Made by a program: the position numbers and the translations under genes. Source: Kangsaoukella pontilimi (GTDB lineage: Bacteria; Pseudomonadota; Alphaproteobacteria; Rhodobacterales; Rhodobacteraceae). Taken from it: a stretch of 64,000 nt of DNA. The number at the start of each line of letters is the position of its first letter. Position 1 is the stretch's first letter. Under the pieces are notes generated by a model, which saw nothing but the letters and a program-made list of their open reading frames with translations, searched no databases and was not told the origin of the DNA. Positions 28,150 to 35,562 of this stretch are shown in pieces. Location: NCBI RefSeq assembly GCF_009830125.1, contig NZ_WUPT01000002.1, positions 1,088,001 through 1,152,000 on the forward strand, in the 5' to 3' direction.

Positions 28150-28488
28150 GTGAAACTCATCATTGCAGCGATCAAGCCGTTCAAGCTCGAGGAGGTGCGG
28201 GAAGCCCTCACCTCGATCGGGGTGCGCGGCATGATGGTCACCGAAATCAAGGGCTTCGGGTCGCAGTCGGGTCATACCGAAATCTATCGCGGCGCGGAAT
28301 ATGCCGTGAACTTCGTACCCAAGGTCAAGCTCGAGATCGTCGTGTCTGCCGCCATGGTCGACCAGGTCGTCGAAACCATCGCCACGACCGCCAAGACCGA
28401 CAAGATCGGCGACGGCAAAATCTTCGTCCTCGACGTCGAAAGCGCGCTCCGCGTGCGCACCGGCGAGACCAACGACGACGCTATCTGA
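28150..28488 (+). CDS. glnK: Nitrogen regulatory protein P-II
   Basis: A 112-residue PII signal protein that binds ATP and 2-oxoglutarate and is uridylylated. MKLIIAAIKPFKLEEVREAL starts the fold; the T-loop has Tyr51 in TEIYRGAEYAVNF; the C-loop RTGETNDDAI is intact. GTG at 28150 gives the exact family length, with AAGGGGAGC just upstream. It is followed after 20 bases by amtB, so it is the GlnK paralogue that plugs the ammonium channel under nitrogen excess. Confidence 0.96.
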   Translation: MKLIIAAIKPFKLEEVREALTSIGVRGMMVTEIKGFGSQSGHTEIYRGAEYAVNFVPKVKLEIVVSAAMVDQVVETIATTAKTDKIGDGKIFVLDVESALRVRTGETNDDAI

Positions 28489-28508
28489 GCGCGGGAAAGG
28501 GAAAAGAC

Positions 28509-29819
28509 ATGAACCTCAGAAAGACACTTGCCCTCTCGGCGCTGGCGCTTGCTGCACCGACGATGGCCCTGGCGCAGGATGCACCCGACATCCAGCCCTA
28601 TATCTTCACCACGCTTCTGTTCCTTGTAGGCGGTTTCCTGGTGTTCTGGATGGCGGCGGGCTTTGCCATGCTCGAAGCTGGCCTCGTGCGCTCCAAGAAC
28701 GTCACGATGCAGCTGACGAAGAACATTGCACTCTTCTCGCTTGCCTCGATCATGTACTGGCTGATCGGCTTCAACCTGATGTACCCCGGCGACGGCTGGT
28801 GGGTGTCGGGCTGGATGGGTCCGTGGTTCTCGACCACGTCGCTCGAACCTGTCGGCCTTGCCGCTGAAGACGCCGCGCTCGACTATGCATCGGTCGGTTC
28901 GGACTTCTTCTTCCAGCTGATGTTCGTTGCCGCGACCGCCTCGATCGTCTCGGGCGCTCTGGCTGAGCGGATCAAGCTCTGGCCGTTCCTGATCTTCGTG
29001 ATCATCCTCACCGGTGTCATGTACCCGATTTCGGGCTCCTGGCAGTGGGGCGGCGGCTGGCTGTCGGAAATGGGCTTCTCGGACTTCGCCGGCTCGACGA
29101 TCGTGCACTCGGTCGGTGGCTGGGCGGCTCTTGCCGGTGCCATCATCCTCGGTCCGCGTCTTGGCAAGTACAAGGACGGCCGCGTCAACCCGATGCCCGG
29201 CTCGAACCTGGCTCTCGCCACGCTCGGTACGTTCATCCTGTGGCTCGGCTGGTTCGGCTTCAACGGTGGTTCGCAGCTTGCTGCTGGCACCGTGGGTGAC
29301 ATCACCGACGTGTCGCGAATCTTCGCCAACACCAACATGGCCGCTGCTTCGGGTGCCGTTGCTGCCCTGATCCTGACCCAGGTGATGTACAAGAAGGTCG
29401 ACCTGACCATGGTTCTGAACGGCGCTCTTGCCGGTCTCGTGTCGATCACGGCCGAACCGCTCGCTCCGACGCTCTTCGGCGCGCTCTGGATCGGTGCCAT
29501 CGGCGGTGTGATCGTGGTCTTCGCGGTCCCGATGCTGGACAAGATGAAGATCGACGATGTCGTCGGCGCCATCCCGGTCCACCTGATCGCCGGTATCTGG
29601 GGCACCATCGCGGTCGTCTTCTACAACGGCGACGCCAGCCTCGTGACGCAGATCACCGGTATCATCGCTTACGGCGTGTTCACCTTCGTGGTCTCCCTCG
29701 TGGTCTGGATTGTGCTGAAAGGCATCATGGGCATCCGCGTCAGCGAAGAAGCCGAGATCAACGGTCTCGATACTTCGGAACTGGGCATGGAAGCCTATCC
29801 CGACTTCTCGAAAGGCTGA
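28509..29819 (+). CDS. amtB: Ammonium transporter
   Basis: A 436-residue Amt/Rh channel with an N-terminal signal peptide (about 23 residues ending ALAQ) and eleven membrane helices. The twin pore histidines are in STIVHSVGGWAALAG and IPVHLIAGIWGT; the phenylalanine-gate segments are normal. The AmtB C-terminal tail GIRVSEEAEINGLD, which contacts GlnK, is present. AGGGAAAAGAC precedes the ATG. A strong terminator follows the gene, so glnK-amtB is a complete two-gene operon. Confidence 0.96.
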   Translation: MNLRKTLALSALALAAPTMALAQDAPDIQPYIFTTLLFLVGGFLVFWMAAGFAMLEAGLVRSKNVTMQLTKNIALFSLASIMYWLIGFNLMYPGDGWWVSGWMGPWFSTTSLEPVGLAAEDAALDYASVGSDFFFQLMFVAATASIVSGALAERIKLWPFLIFVIILTGVMYPISGSWQWGGGWLSEMGFSDFAGSTIVHSVGGWAALAGAIILGPRLGKYKDGRVNPMPGSNLALATLGTFILWLGWFGFNGGSQLAAGTVGDITDVSRIFANTNMAAASGAVAALILTQVMYKKVDLTMVLNGALAGLVSITAEPLAPTLFGALWIGAIGGVIVVFAVPMLDKMKIDDVVGAIPVHLIAGIWGTIAVVFYNGDASLVTQITGIIAYGVFTFVVSLVVWIVLKGIMGIRVSEEAEINGLDTSELGMEAYPDFSKG

Positions 29820-29851
29820 TCCTCCTTCCTGTCAGCTTTCGAACAACCTGG

Positions 29852-29878
29852 CCCGGGCGCTCGCGCCCGGGTTTTTTT
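29852..29878 (+). terminator. Rho-independent terminator after amtB
   Basis: CCCGGGCG (29852-29859), loop CTCG, CGCCCGGG (29864-29871), then seven T. Confidence 0.95.
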
Positions 29879-29935
29879 ATGCCGGAATTGTGGCAAATGC
29901 CCCAATTTCGCCACGGTTTCGCCGCAATGATTGTG

Positions 29936-29951
29936 TATGTCTTAAGACGTA
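29936..29951. promoter_or_regulatory. Palindrome TANGTCTTAAGACNTA upstream of small genes
   Basis: A perfect 10-base palindrome GTCTTAAGAC (29939-29948) with matching TA on both sides, 22 bases before the 71-residue gene. Its position between a terminator and a start suggests an operator; no known regulator is assigned. Confidence 0.4.
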
Positions 29952-29972
29952 GTCAGTTTGCGAGTGTCGGTT

Positions 29973-30188
29973 ATGAGTGTTTCCACCCCTCTCATCCTCT
30001 TTCTTCTTTATGCGTCGCCCTTTCTTGTGGCGGCGATCGTCCTGATCCGGTTTCGGATCGCCCGGCGCAATGCGCATCACGTCGCCGAGATTGACGAAGA
30101 TGCGTTCTTCGACGAGGACGACATGTTCAACGAAGTCGAGGCCCCCGCGCCGCGCCGCTATATTTCCTACAGCGCCCCGTCCTGCTGA
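29973..30188 (+). CDS. Small membrane protein of unknown function (71 aa)
   Basis: One clear N-terminal membrane helix (LILFLLYASPFLVAAIVLI), a basic stop-transfer stretch RFRIARRNAHH, then an acidic tail EIDEDAFFDEDDMFNEVEAP. No family is recognised. ATG at 29973 is preferred over the GTG or TTG codons 15 bases upstream since it starts the helix directly. It lies alone after the amtB terminator and 50 bases before another small membrane gene in the same direction. Confidence 0.6.
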   Translation: MSVSTPLILFLLYASPFLVAAIVLIRFRIARRNAHHVAEIDEDAFFDEDDMFNEVEAPAPRRYISYSAPSC

Positions 30189-30238
30189 GGGCGGCGCTTT
30201 GGCCTCACGGGCCATCTTTTTGGTAAAGGTGAATTGTT

Positions 30239-30406
30239 ATGGACATTCTTATTCTGTCGGGCGTCGTGCTGCTGGGCTCGGTCCTGGAAAGCGGTATCGC
30301 CTGGTGCTTGGCGAAGCGCCCAGAGCCTCAGACATCGGCTTTCGATGCGCGGACCGATAACCGCTACAGCCGTCTGAACACCAATTTCGAGGAAGCGCTG
30401 GCCTGA
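30239..30406 (+). CDS. Small membrane protein of unknown function (55 aa)
   Basis: Reads MDILILSGVVLLGSVLESGI, one membrane helix, then a polar tail ending NTNFEEALA. AAAGGTG lies 7 bases before the ATG. It follows the 71-residue gene by 50 bases and ends 7 bases before the convergent trpA stop. Like its neighbour it has one helix and a charged tail, so the pair may be a two-gene unit; function unknown. Confidence 0.55.
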   Translation: MDILILSGVVLLGSVLESGIAWCLAKRPEPQTSAFDARTDNRYSRLNTNFEEALA

Positions 30407-30413
30407 GCAGGCC

Positions 30414-31208
30414 TCAGCCGGCGGCGTGTGCGCCGTCGGCCAGACCCTTGACGAAGGCCAGCACATCGGCCGGGCTTTCGCCCTTTTCGATCCGGTCCAC
30501 GATGGCCGAGCCCACGACCGCGCCATCGGCCACTTCCGCGATGGTGCGCGCGCCTTCGGGCGTCTTGATGCCGAAGCCCACGATGACCGGCAGGTCTGTC
30601 GACGCCTTGATCCGCGCAACCTCGGGGCCGACATCGGTGGCGACCGCATTGGCCGAACCCGTGATCCCCGTGATCGACACGTAATAGACGAAGCCCGACG
30701 TGTTCTGCAGCACTTTGGGCAGGCGGCGGTCATCGGTGGTAGGAGTGGCGAGACGGATGAAGTTCAGCCCCGCCTTCTGCGCGGGGATGCAAAGCTCGAC
30801 GTCTTCCTCGGGCGGCAGGTCCACCACGATCAGGCCGTCGATTCCGGCTGCCTTCGCGTCTTCCAGAAACCGGTCCACGCCATGCGAGAAGATCGGGTTG
30901 TAGTAGCCCATCATCACGATGGGCGTCGTGTCGTCGCCCTCGCGGAAGGCGCGCGCCAGCTCGAGCGTTTTGTTCAGCGTCTGTCCGCCTTCGAGTGCGC
31001 GCTGACCGGCAAGCTGGATCGTCGGGCCATCGGCCATCGGGTCGGTGAAAGGCAGGCCCAGTTCGATGATATCGACGCCTGCGCCGGGCAGCCCACGCAC
31101 GATCTCGAGCGACGTGTCGTAATCCGGATCGCCCGCCATGACATAGGCGACGAAGGCTTTTCGGCCCTCGGCCTTCAGCGCGGCAAATTTGGCGTCGATG
31201 CGGGTCAT
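30414..31208 (-). CDS. trpA: Tryptophan synthase alpha subunit
   Basis: A 264-residue TIM barrel that cleaves indole-3-glycerol phosphate and passes indole to TrpB. Catalytic Glu and Asp are in [31 protein letters not shown] and LPPEE are typical; the phosphate site [11 protein letters not shown] is intact. ATG at 31208 gives the family N-terminus [12 protein letters not shown]; upstream in-frame codons are unlikely to be used. It stands apart from trpF, and trpB is not in the window. Confidence 0.96.
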   Translation of the reverse strand: MTRIDAKFAALKAEGRKAFVAYVMAGDPDYDTSLEIVRGLPGAGVDIIELGLPFTDPMADGPTIQLAGQRALEGGQTLNKTLELARAFREGDDTTPIVMMGYYNPIFSHGVDRFLEDAKAAGIDGLIVVDLPPEEDVELCIPAQKAGLNFIRLATPTTDDRRLPKVLQNTSGFVYYVSITGITGSANAVATDVGPEVARIKASTDLPVIVGFGIKTPEGARTIAEVADGAVVGSAIVDRIEKGESPADVLAFVKGLADGAHAAG

Positions 31209-31339
31209 GGGCGGAAGCTCCGGTTTCAGGACAGTCAGGGTTTGCACGACACGGGCGGGAAGATCAATCGCGCGATGCGGGGAAATCACGTTGCACGTCG
31301 GATCTGGACAGACGCCCGTCGAGACCCAATTTATCCGCC

Positions 31340-31534
31340 ATGAATTATGTTCTCGCGCTTCTCCTGCCGCCGCTGTCGATCCTGTTCGCAGGCCGTCCCA
31401 TTCTGGCTGTCATCATCTTCCTGATCTGGGTGCCGGCAATCATCTTTTCGGGTGGCCTGACGCACCCGATGTTCATCCTGCTTGCCTGGTTCATCATCTT
31501 CCAGGCCCGCGAGGACCGGCGCGAGCGGCGCTGA
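31340..31534 (+). CDS. YqaE/Pmp3-like small hydrophobic protein
   Basis: A 64-residue protein with two membrane helices, [20 protein letters not shown] and [14 protein letters not shown]. The LPPL motif and the size resemble the Pmp3/YqaE proteolipid family, which in yeast and plants affects membrane potential under stress; the match to the family C-terminus is only partial. It lies 61 bases upstream of ychF and in the same direction. Confidence 0.6.
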   Translation: MNYVLALLLPPLSILFAGRPILAVIIFLIWVPAIIFSGGLTHPMFILLAWFIIFQAREDRRERR

Positions 31535-31595
31535 CCTTGCACGCCCGGCGCGCGCGGCTTACAGACGCGCGACGCCAGGAACGAGAGCTGAGCAC

Positions 31596-32693
31596 ATGGG
31601 TTTCAAGACCGGTATCGTGGGGCTGCCGAATGTCGGCAAGTCGACGCTGTTCAACGCGCTGACGCGCACCGCGGCCGCGCAGGCGGCGAATTTTCCCTTC
31701 TGCACGATCGAGCCCAATGTGGGCGAGGTCGCCGTGCCCGATGCGCGGATCGACAAGCTGGCCGAAATCGCCAAGTCGAAGCAGATCATCCCGGCGCGGA
31801 TCACCTTCGTCGATATCGCGGGCCTCGTGAAAGGCGCCTCCAAGGGCGAGGGGCTGGGCAACCAGTTTCTGGCCAATATCCGCGAAGTGGACGCCATCGC
31901 TCATGTGCTTCGCTGTTTCGAGGATGGCGACGTCACCCATGTGGAAGGCCGCGTCGACCCCGTGGCCGACGCCGAGACCATTGAAACCGAACTGATGCTG
32001 GCCGATCTCGAGTCGATCGAGCGACGCCTGCAAAACATCGTCCGCAAGGTGCGGGGCGGCGACAAGGAGGCGATCCAGCAGGAGCGTCTTCTGAAGGCCG
32101 CCCAGGCCGTGCTGGAAGACGGCAAGCCCGCCCGCACGCTTGAGATCGACGATGAGGACCAGAAGTCATGGTCCATGCTTCAGCTTCTGACCGCGAAGCC
32201 GGTCCTCTATGTCTGCAACGTGGCCGAGGACGAGGCCGCGACCGGCAATGCCCATTCCGAGCGCGTGGCGAAGATGGCAGAAGAGCAAGGCGCGGCGGCG
32301 GTCGTGATTTCCGCCAAGATCGAAGAAGAGATCGCCCAGCTCGACCCGGAAGAGGCCGAGATGTTCCTCGAAGAACTCGGGCTGAAGGAAGCCGGTCTCG
32401 ACCGGATGATCCGTGCGGGCTACGGCCTGCTGGGTCTGGAGACCTATTTCACCGTCGGCCCCAAGGAAGCGCGCGCCTGGACGATCCCCGCGGGCACCCG
32501 TGCGCCGCAGGCCGCAGGTGTCATCCACGGCGATTTCGAGAAGGGATTCATCCGCGCCGAGACAGTGGCCTATGACGACTATGTGTCGCTTGGCGGAGAG
32601 CAGGGCGCACGCGACGCGGGCAAGCTTCGCGCCGAGGGCAAGGCCTATGTAGTCAAGGACGGCGATGTCCTGCATTTCCTCCACAGCGGCTGA
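31596..32693 (+). CDS. ychF: Ribosome-binding ATPase YchF
   Basis: A 365-residue Obg-family P-loop protein. G1 is [15 protein letters not shown]3 is [15 protein letters not shown], and the base-recognition motif is CNVAEDE, i.e. NxxE rather than NKxD, which explains the known preference of YchF for ATP. The C-terminal TGS domain ([15 protein letters not shown] ... [12 protein letters not shown]) is complete. It binds ribosomes and modulates the oxidative-stress response. It is the last core gene before the accessory region. Confidence 0.96.
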   Translation: MGFKTGIVGLPNVGKSTLFNALTRTAAAQAANFPFCTIEPNVGEVAVPDARIDKLAEIAKSKQIIPARITFVDIAGLVKGASKGEGLGNQFLANIREVDAIAHVLRCFEDGDVTHVEGRVDPVADAETIETELMLADLESIERRLQNIVRKVRGGDKEAIQQERLLKAAQAVLEDGKPARTLEIDDEDQKSWSMLQLLTAKPVLYVCNVAEDEAATGNAHSERVAKMAEEQGAAAVVISAKIEEEIAQLDPEEAEMFLEELGLKEAGLDRMIRAGYGLLGLETYFTVGPKEARAWTIPAGTRAPQAAGVIHGDFEKGFIRAETVAYDDYVSLGGEQGARDAGKLRAEGKAYVVKDGDVLHFLHSG

Positions 32694-32741
32694 GTGGGCT
32701 GAGCGCCCTGGAGGTGCAGCTTTTGGCCGGCGTCAGGCCGT

Positions 32742-32763
32742 GAGTATTTATGAACAGAAGAAA
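32742..32763. repeat. Half-copy of the intergenic repeat core
   Basis: GAGTATTTATGAACAGAAG matches the right-hand unit at 58435 (GAGTATTTCTAAACAGAAG) with two differences, but its partner arm and hairpins are missing. Lies between ychF and tRNA-Ser. Confidence 0.5.
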
Positions 32764-32863
32764 CCGACAGGATGCGCGCCTGCTGCAGCGTCGCCCTGAT
32801 TTGAGCGTCGGCCCCCCGTATTTCCCCTTGCCGCGCTTTTCCCCCTTGGATAGACCCGTCCGC

Positions 32864-32953
32864 GGAGCTGTGGCCGAGTGGTCGAAGGCGCTCCCCTGCT
32901 AAGGGAGTAGGCCCGAAAGGGTCTCGTGGGTTCGAATCCCATCGGCTCCGCCA
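32864..32953 (+). tRNA. tRNA-Ser(GCT), CCA encoded
   Basis: The acceptor stem GGAGCTG pairs with CGGCTCC (32943-32949); the anticodon loop is CTGCTAA with anticodon GCT; a long variable arm (GGCCCGAAAGGGTC) marks a class II tRNA; the T arm is GTGGGTTCGAATCCCAT. The 3' CCA (32951-32953) is encoded. Its 3' end points into the accessory region. Confidence 0.95.
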
Positions 32954-33363
32954 CCACCCCCCCCCACTCGCCAATTTTCGATGGAATTGACTAGTTGTCG
33001 ATTTCGGGGGACGGGGACTCCTTTGTCTTATCCCGCACGAATGGGGGCGTCCGTGCTGCTCCCCGGACCAATTTCCTTGGCGTGACGCGGGCCGCGTATT
33101 CACTGAAGGGCTTCGTCACGTGGTTTCTTGCTGCTTCGGCGCAGGAAGCAGGCGCGCTCGGGACCATCATGAATGAGGTGTGTCCTAAGGGCATCCTGAC
33201 CGACGTGAGGCACGCGACTCTCGCGGGTCCGGGCGTCCTGGACGCCTGGCGTGGCTTTAAAATGGGCCCTGAACACATGCCAAGTGACTTTCCCTTGACG
33301 TAAAGGCACTTGATCTCTTTCCTGAGAGGGCCGGCGGCACCCATTCAATCACGCCTCGGCGGA
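32954..33363. other. 410-base stretch between tRNA-Ser and the accessory cluster
   Basis: Opens with a C-run (CCACCACCCCCCCC). An open frame of about 100 codons (32995-33303, TTG start) lacks a ribosome site or any recognisable family. No integrase or perfect duplicate of the tRNA 3' end was found. TTGACG at 33294-33299 could be a -35 box for the lipase-like gene, but no good -10 follows. Composition is more A+T-rich than the core genes. Confidence 0.5.
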
Positions 33364-35526
33364 ATGGAAGACGACTTGTTCACGCCGGTATATCTGCTCG
33401 ACCTCTGCATCCTCGCATATCAACTGCATTCTCAGGCGCTGGTCCGGCCCTTCGATCCCTATTGCGAACAGATCAGGGTGCTTGCCAGCAGCACCAGCCG
33501 GGAAGAGGCTTATCGTACCGGGATGCTGAGCGGCATGCGGGATCATTACCGCGCAGAAAACATGCAAAGCGGCGTTTCGCGCTACCGCGGGCCTGCGGAC
33601 TTTCTTGTCGGCAGCACGCGGCAACACAACCCTGCGCTGGAAACGATCGTTCAGGACTACAGGCGCGTTTCGCCCTGGAGACCGGGTGTGTCGCGGCAAA
33701 ACGGAGATAAGGAAGGATTCGTCCTCTACGTGACGCCGCCGGAGATCACGCGGCGCATTGCCGAATTCTGGATTGTCAGCGAAGGCGAATTCGATCCGAC
33801 CGCTCCCGGTGAGGTTGTCAACAAGAACAACCTCACAGCGCTGTGCCGCGAACGCCGAGGCGGGCAGGGCGCAACCGACCTGCTCGTCGCCTTCGAAGGG
33901 CAGATGGGGCTTCTGGGTGCGAACGACACGGGAATGTCGGGCCTTCTTGGCCATGTCCTGGCGCGGAAGCGTGACGACGCAAACCTCTACGACCTCTTTG
34001 TCGTGTTCCGGGGCTCGCGCAGCGGCAAGTATCGCTCGGGAGTCATGAACACCAACGAGGGGCATCCCGACTACGTCACCAATTTCGGAATGAACGAGGA
34101 AAAAACCGCCAAAGCCAAAATGAATAGGCAGATTCAGGTCTTCCCGGATATTGCGAAAGAACCGGTACGCAACCACCTCGGCTATGCCCGATGCGTGGAC
34201 AATGCGCTTCCGGCAATCGATTTCGCGGTCGAGATCATCTGCCGAACCCTCGACGAACAGGGGGCCGGGATCGGAACATTTCACGCAGTCGGACACAGCC
34301 TTGGCGGCGCGCTGGCCGGCGTATTCACCGAAGCGCTTCAGTTCCAGAGGACGGCCGCAAGCCAAAGCATCCGGAAGAGCATCAATTACTACGCGGCCAG
34401 GGGCGGGGTTGGCGGAGCCGTCCGACCGAGCCCGTTCGCCCATGACAACCCTCTTTTCAGCACGTCACTCTTCATCGACCGAAAGAATTCCGCCTGGGCC
34501 GAGCGCAGCGACTTTCTGAAGCTTCAGCATTACCGGATGATCAGGGACAAGATTGATCAGGAAACGACAACACTCATTGCCCGTTATGCCTTCGATGAGG
34601 CCGGGCTGATGGCGACGCCGCTGGTGGATGGGCGGCCACTGGATTTCGAGAAGGTCGAAGGCCACGTAAAGGATGCAGAATTCGGTCATAGCCCGCAGGC
34701 ACTGCGTCCGGCACTTAGGAAAAAACAACTGGATGCGGCCCGGACGCTTCAGGACGCCGATCGCGACCCGGTTTTCCCGGACGGGTATGACGACGAAGAT
34801 CTTACGCCCTGGCTGGAATTCTCCCGCACGATCCGAAAGGAGAAAAAGATCAAGGCGCCGGCCGAGGCCATCGATTTCGTCGACGATCTGAATGAGCTTC
34901 TCGATGCCATCGATGACGCCTACAACCCTCTCGGCAGTGCAGATTTGCCTTCGGCGTGGGAGCTTCTTCCTGACATCCCGCTCCTCGATCTCGATTTCTT
35001 CATCCTGAGCGGCCAGAAGGCACGCGGCATCGAGACACCGGAAGAGGGCCTGTCCGATCGGCTGATCCAGTTCTGCGGGGCTTATCTTGAAAAGAAGGCA
35101 TCGGGAGCGGATCGAATTGACCCGGCGTGGGTCCGGGATGTCTACGGGAAGGTAATCGGAAAAACACTTCTCTCCGCCTTTGGTCTGGAAGACCTGGAAA
35201 GCGGAAAGAACAAGAAGAAGCGAAGACGCTTTTTCCATTTCCTGATCGGCTGGGCCTTCGCGATCGCCATGCGCAGGAAAGTCCTGAGAAACGTTAAGGA
35301 CAAAAGCCGTTCCGACGATGGCGACAGCACGGACACGGAAAGCTCCGACGCCGACGAAAAGGATCCGAAGGGAAAGCGCAAGATGCGGCGACGCCGCAAG
35401 CGCCCGACCGACGTGCCATCGCTGATGCCTGACAGCTATTACGATAGCGACACCGACAGCGAGGACAGCTCGGACACCTCCAGCTTGGTGTCGGAGACCG
35501 AAGAGCCGGACTCGCGGCAGACTTGA
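33364..35526 (+). CDS. Class 3 lipase-like protein with charged C-terminal tail
   Basis: A 720-residue protein. Around residues 295-330 is TFHAVGHSLGGALAGVF, the serine-hydrolase nucleophile elbow (GxSxG) of lipase class 3; a downstream LFIDRKNSAWAERSDFLKLQHY could supply Asp and His. Before it are 290 residues of unknown type; after it a helical segment and a tail (about 630-720) alternating Lys/Arg-rich and Asp/Ser-rich stretches, apparently disordered. One hydrophobic stretch FFHFLIGWAFAIAM near residue 625 might insert in a membrane. No signal peptide. Base composition is visibly less G+C-rich than the genes that follow. ATG at 33364 is preferred over TTG at 33310. First gene of the array, 36 bases before the giant gene. 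Confidence 0.65.
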   Translation: MEDDLFTPVYLLDLCILAYQLHSQALVRPFDPYCEQIRVLASSTSREEAYRTGMLSGMRDHYRAENMQSGVSRYRGPADFLVGSTRQHNPALETIVQDYRRVSPWRPGVSRQNGDKEGFVLYVTPPEITRRIAEFWIVSEGEFDPTAPGEVVNKNNLTALCRERRGGQGATDLLVAFEGQMGLLGANDTGMSGLLGHVLARKRDDANLYDLFVVFRGSRSGKYRSGVMNTNEGHPDYVTNFGMNEEKTAKAKMNRQIQVFPDIAKEPVRNHLGYARCVDNALPAIDFAVEIICRTLDEQGAGIGTFHAVGHSLGGALAGVFTEALQFQRTAASQSIRKSINYYAARGGVGGAVRPSPFAHDNPLFSTSLFIDRKNSAWAERSDFLKLQHYRMIRDKIDQETTTLIARYAFDEAGLMATPLVDGRPLDFEKVEGHVKDAEFGHSPQALRPALRKKQLDAARTLQDADRDPVFPDGYDDEDLTPWLEFSRTIRKEKKIKAPAEAIDFVDDLNELLDAIDDAYNPLGSADLPSAWELLPDIPLLDLDFFILSGQKARGIETPEEGLSDRLIQFCGAYLEKKASGADRIDPAWVRDVYGKVIGKTLLSAFGLEDLESGKNKKKRRRFFHFLIGWAFAIAMRRKVLRNVKDKSRSDDGDSTDTESSDADEKDPKGKRKMRRRRKRPTDVPSLMPDSYYDSDTDSEDSSDTSSLVSETEEPDSRQT

Positions 35527-35562
35527 CCTGGGCGCGGCGCAATATCCGCGGGGTGTCCGACC

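Noticed and set aside
32995-33303. A 102-codon frame between tRNA-Ser and the lipase-like gene
   Set aside because: TTG start with no ribosome site, no known family, and a comparable open frame on the other strand; probably chance.
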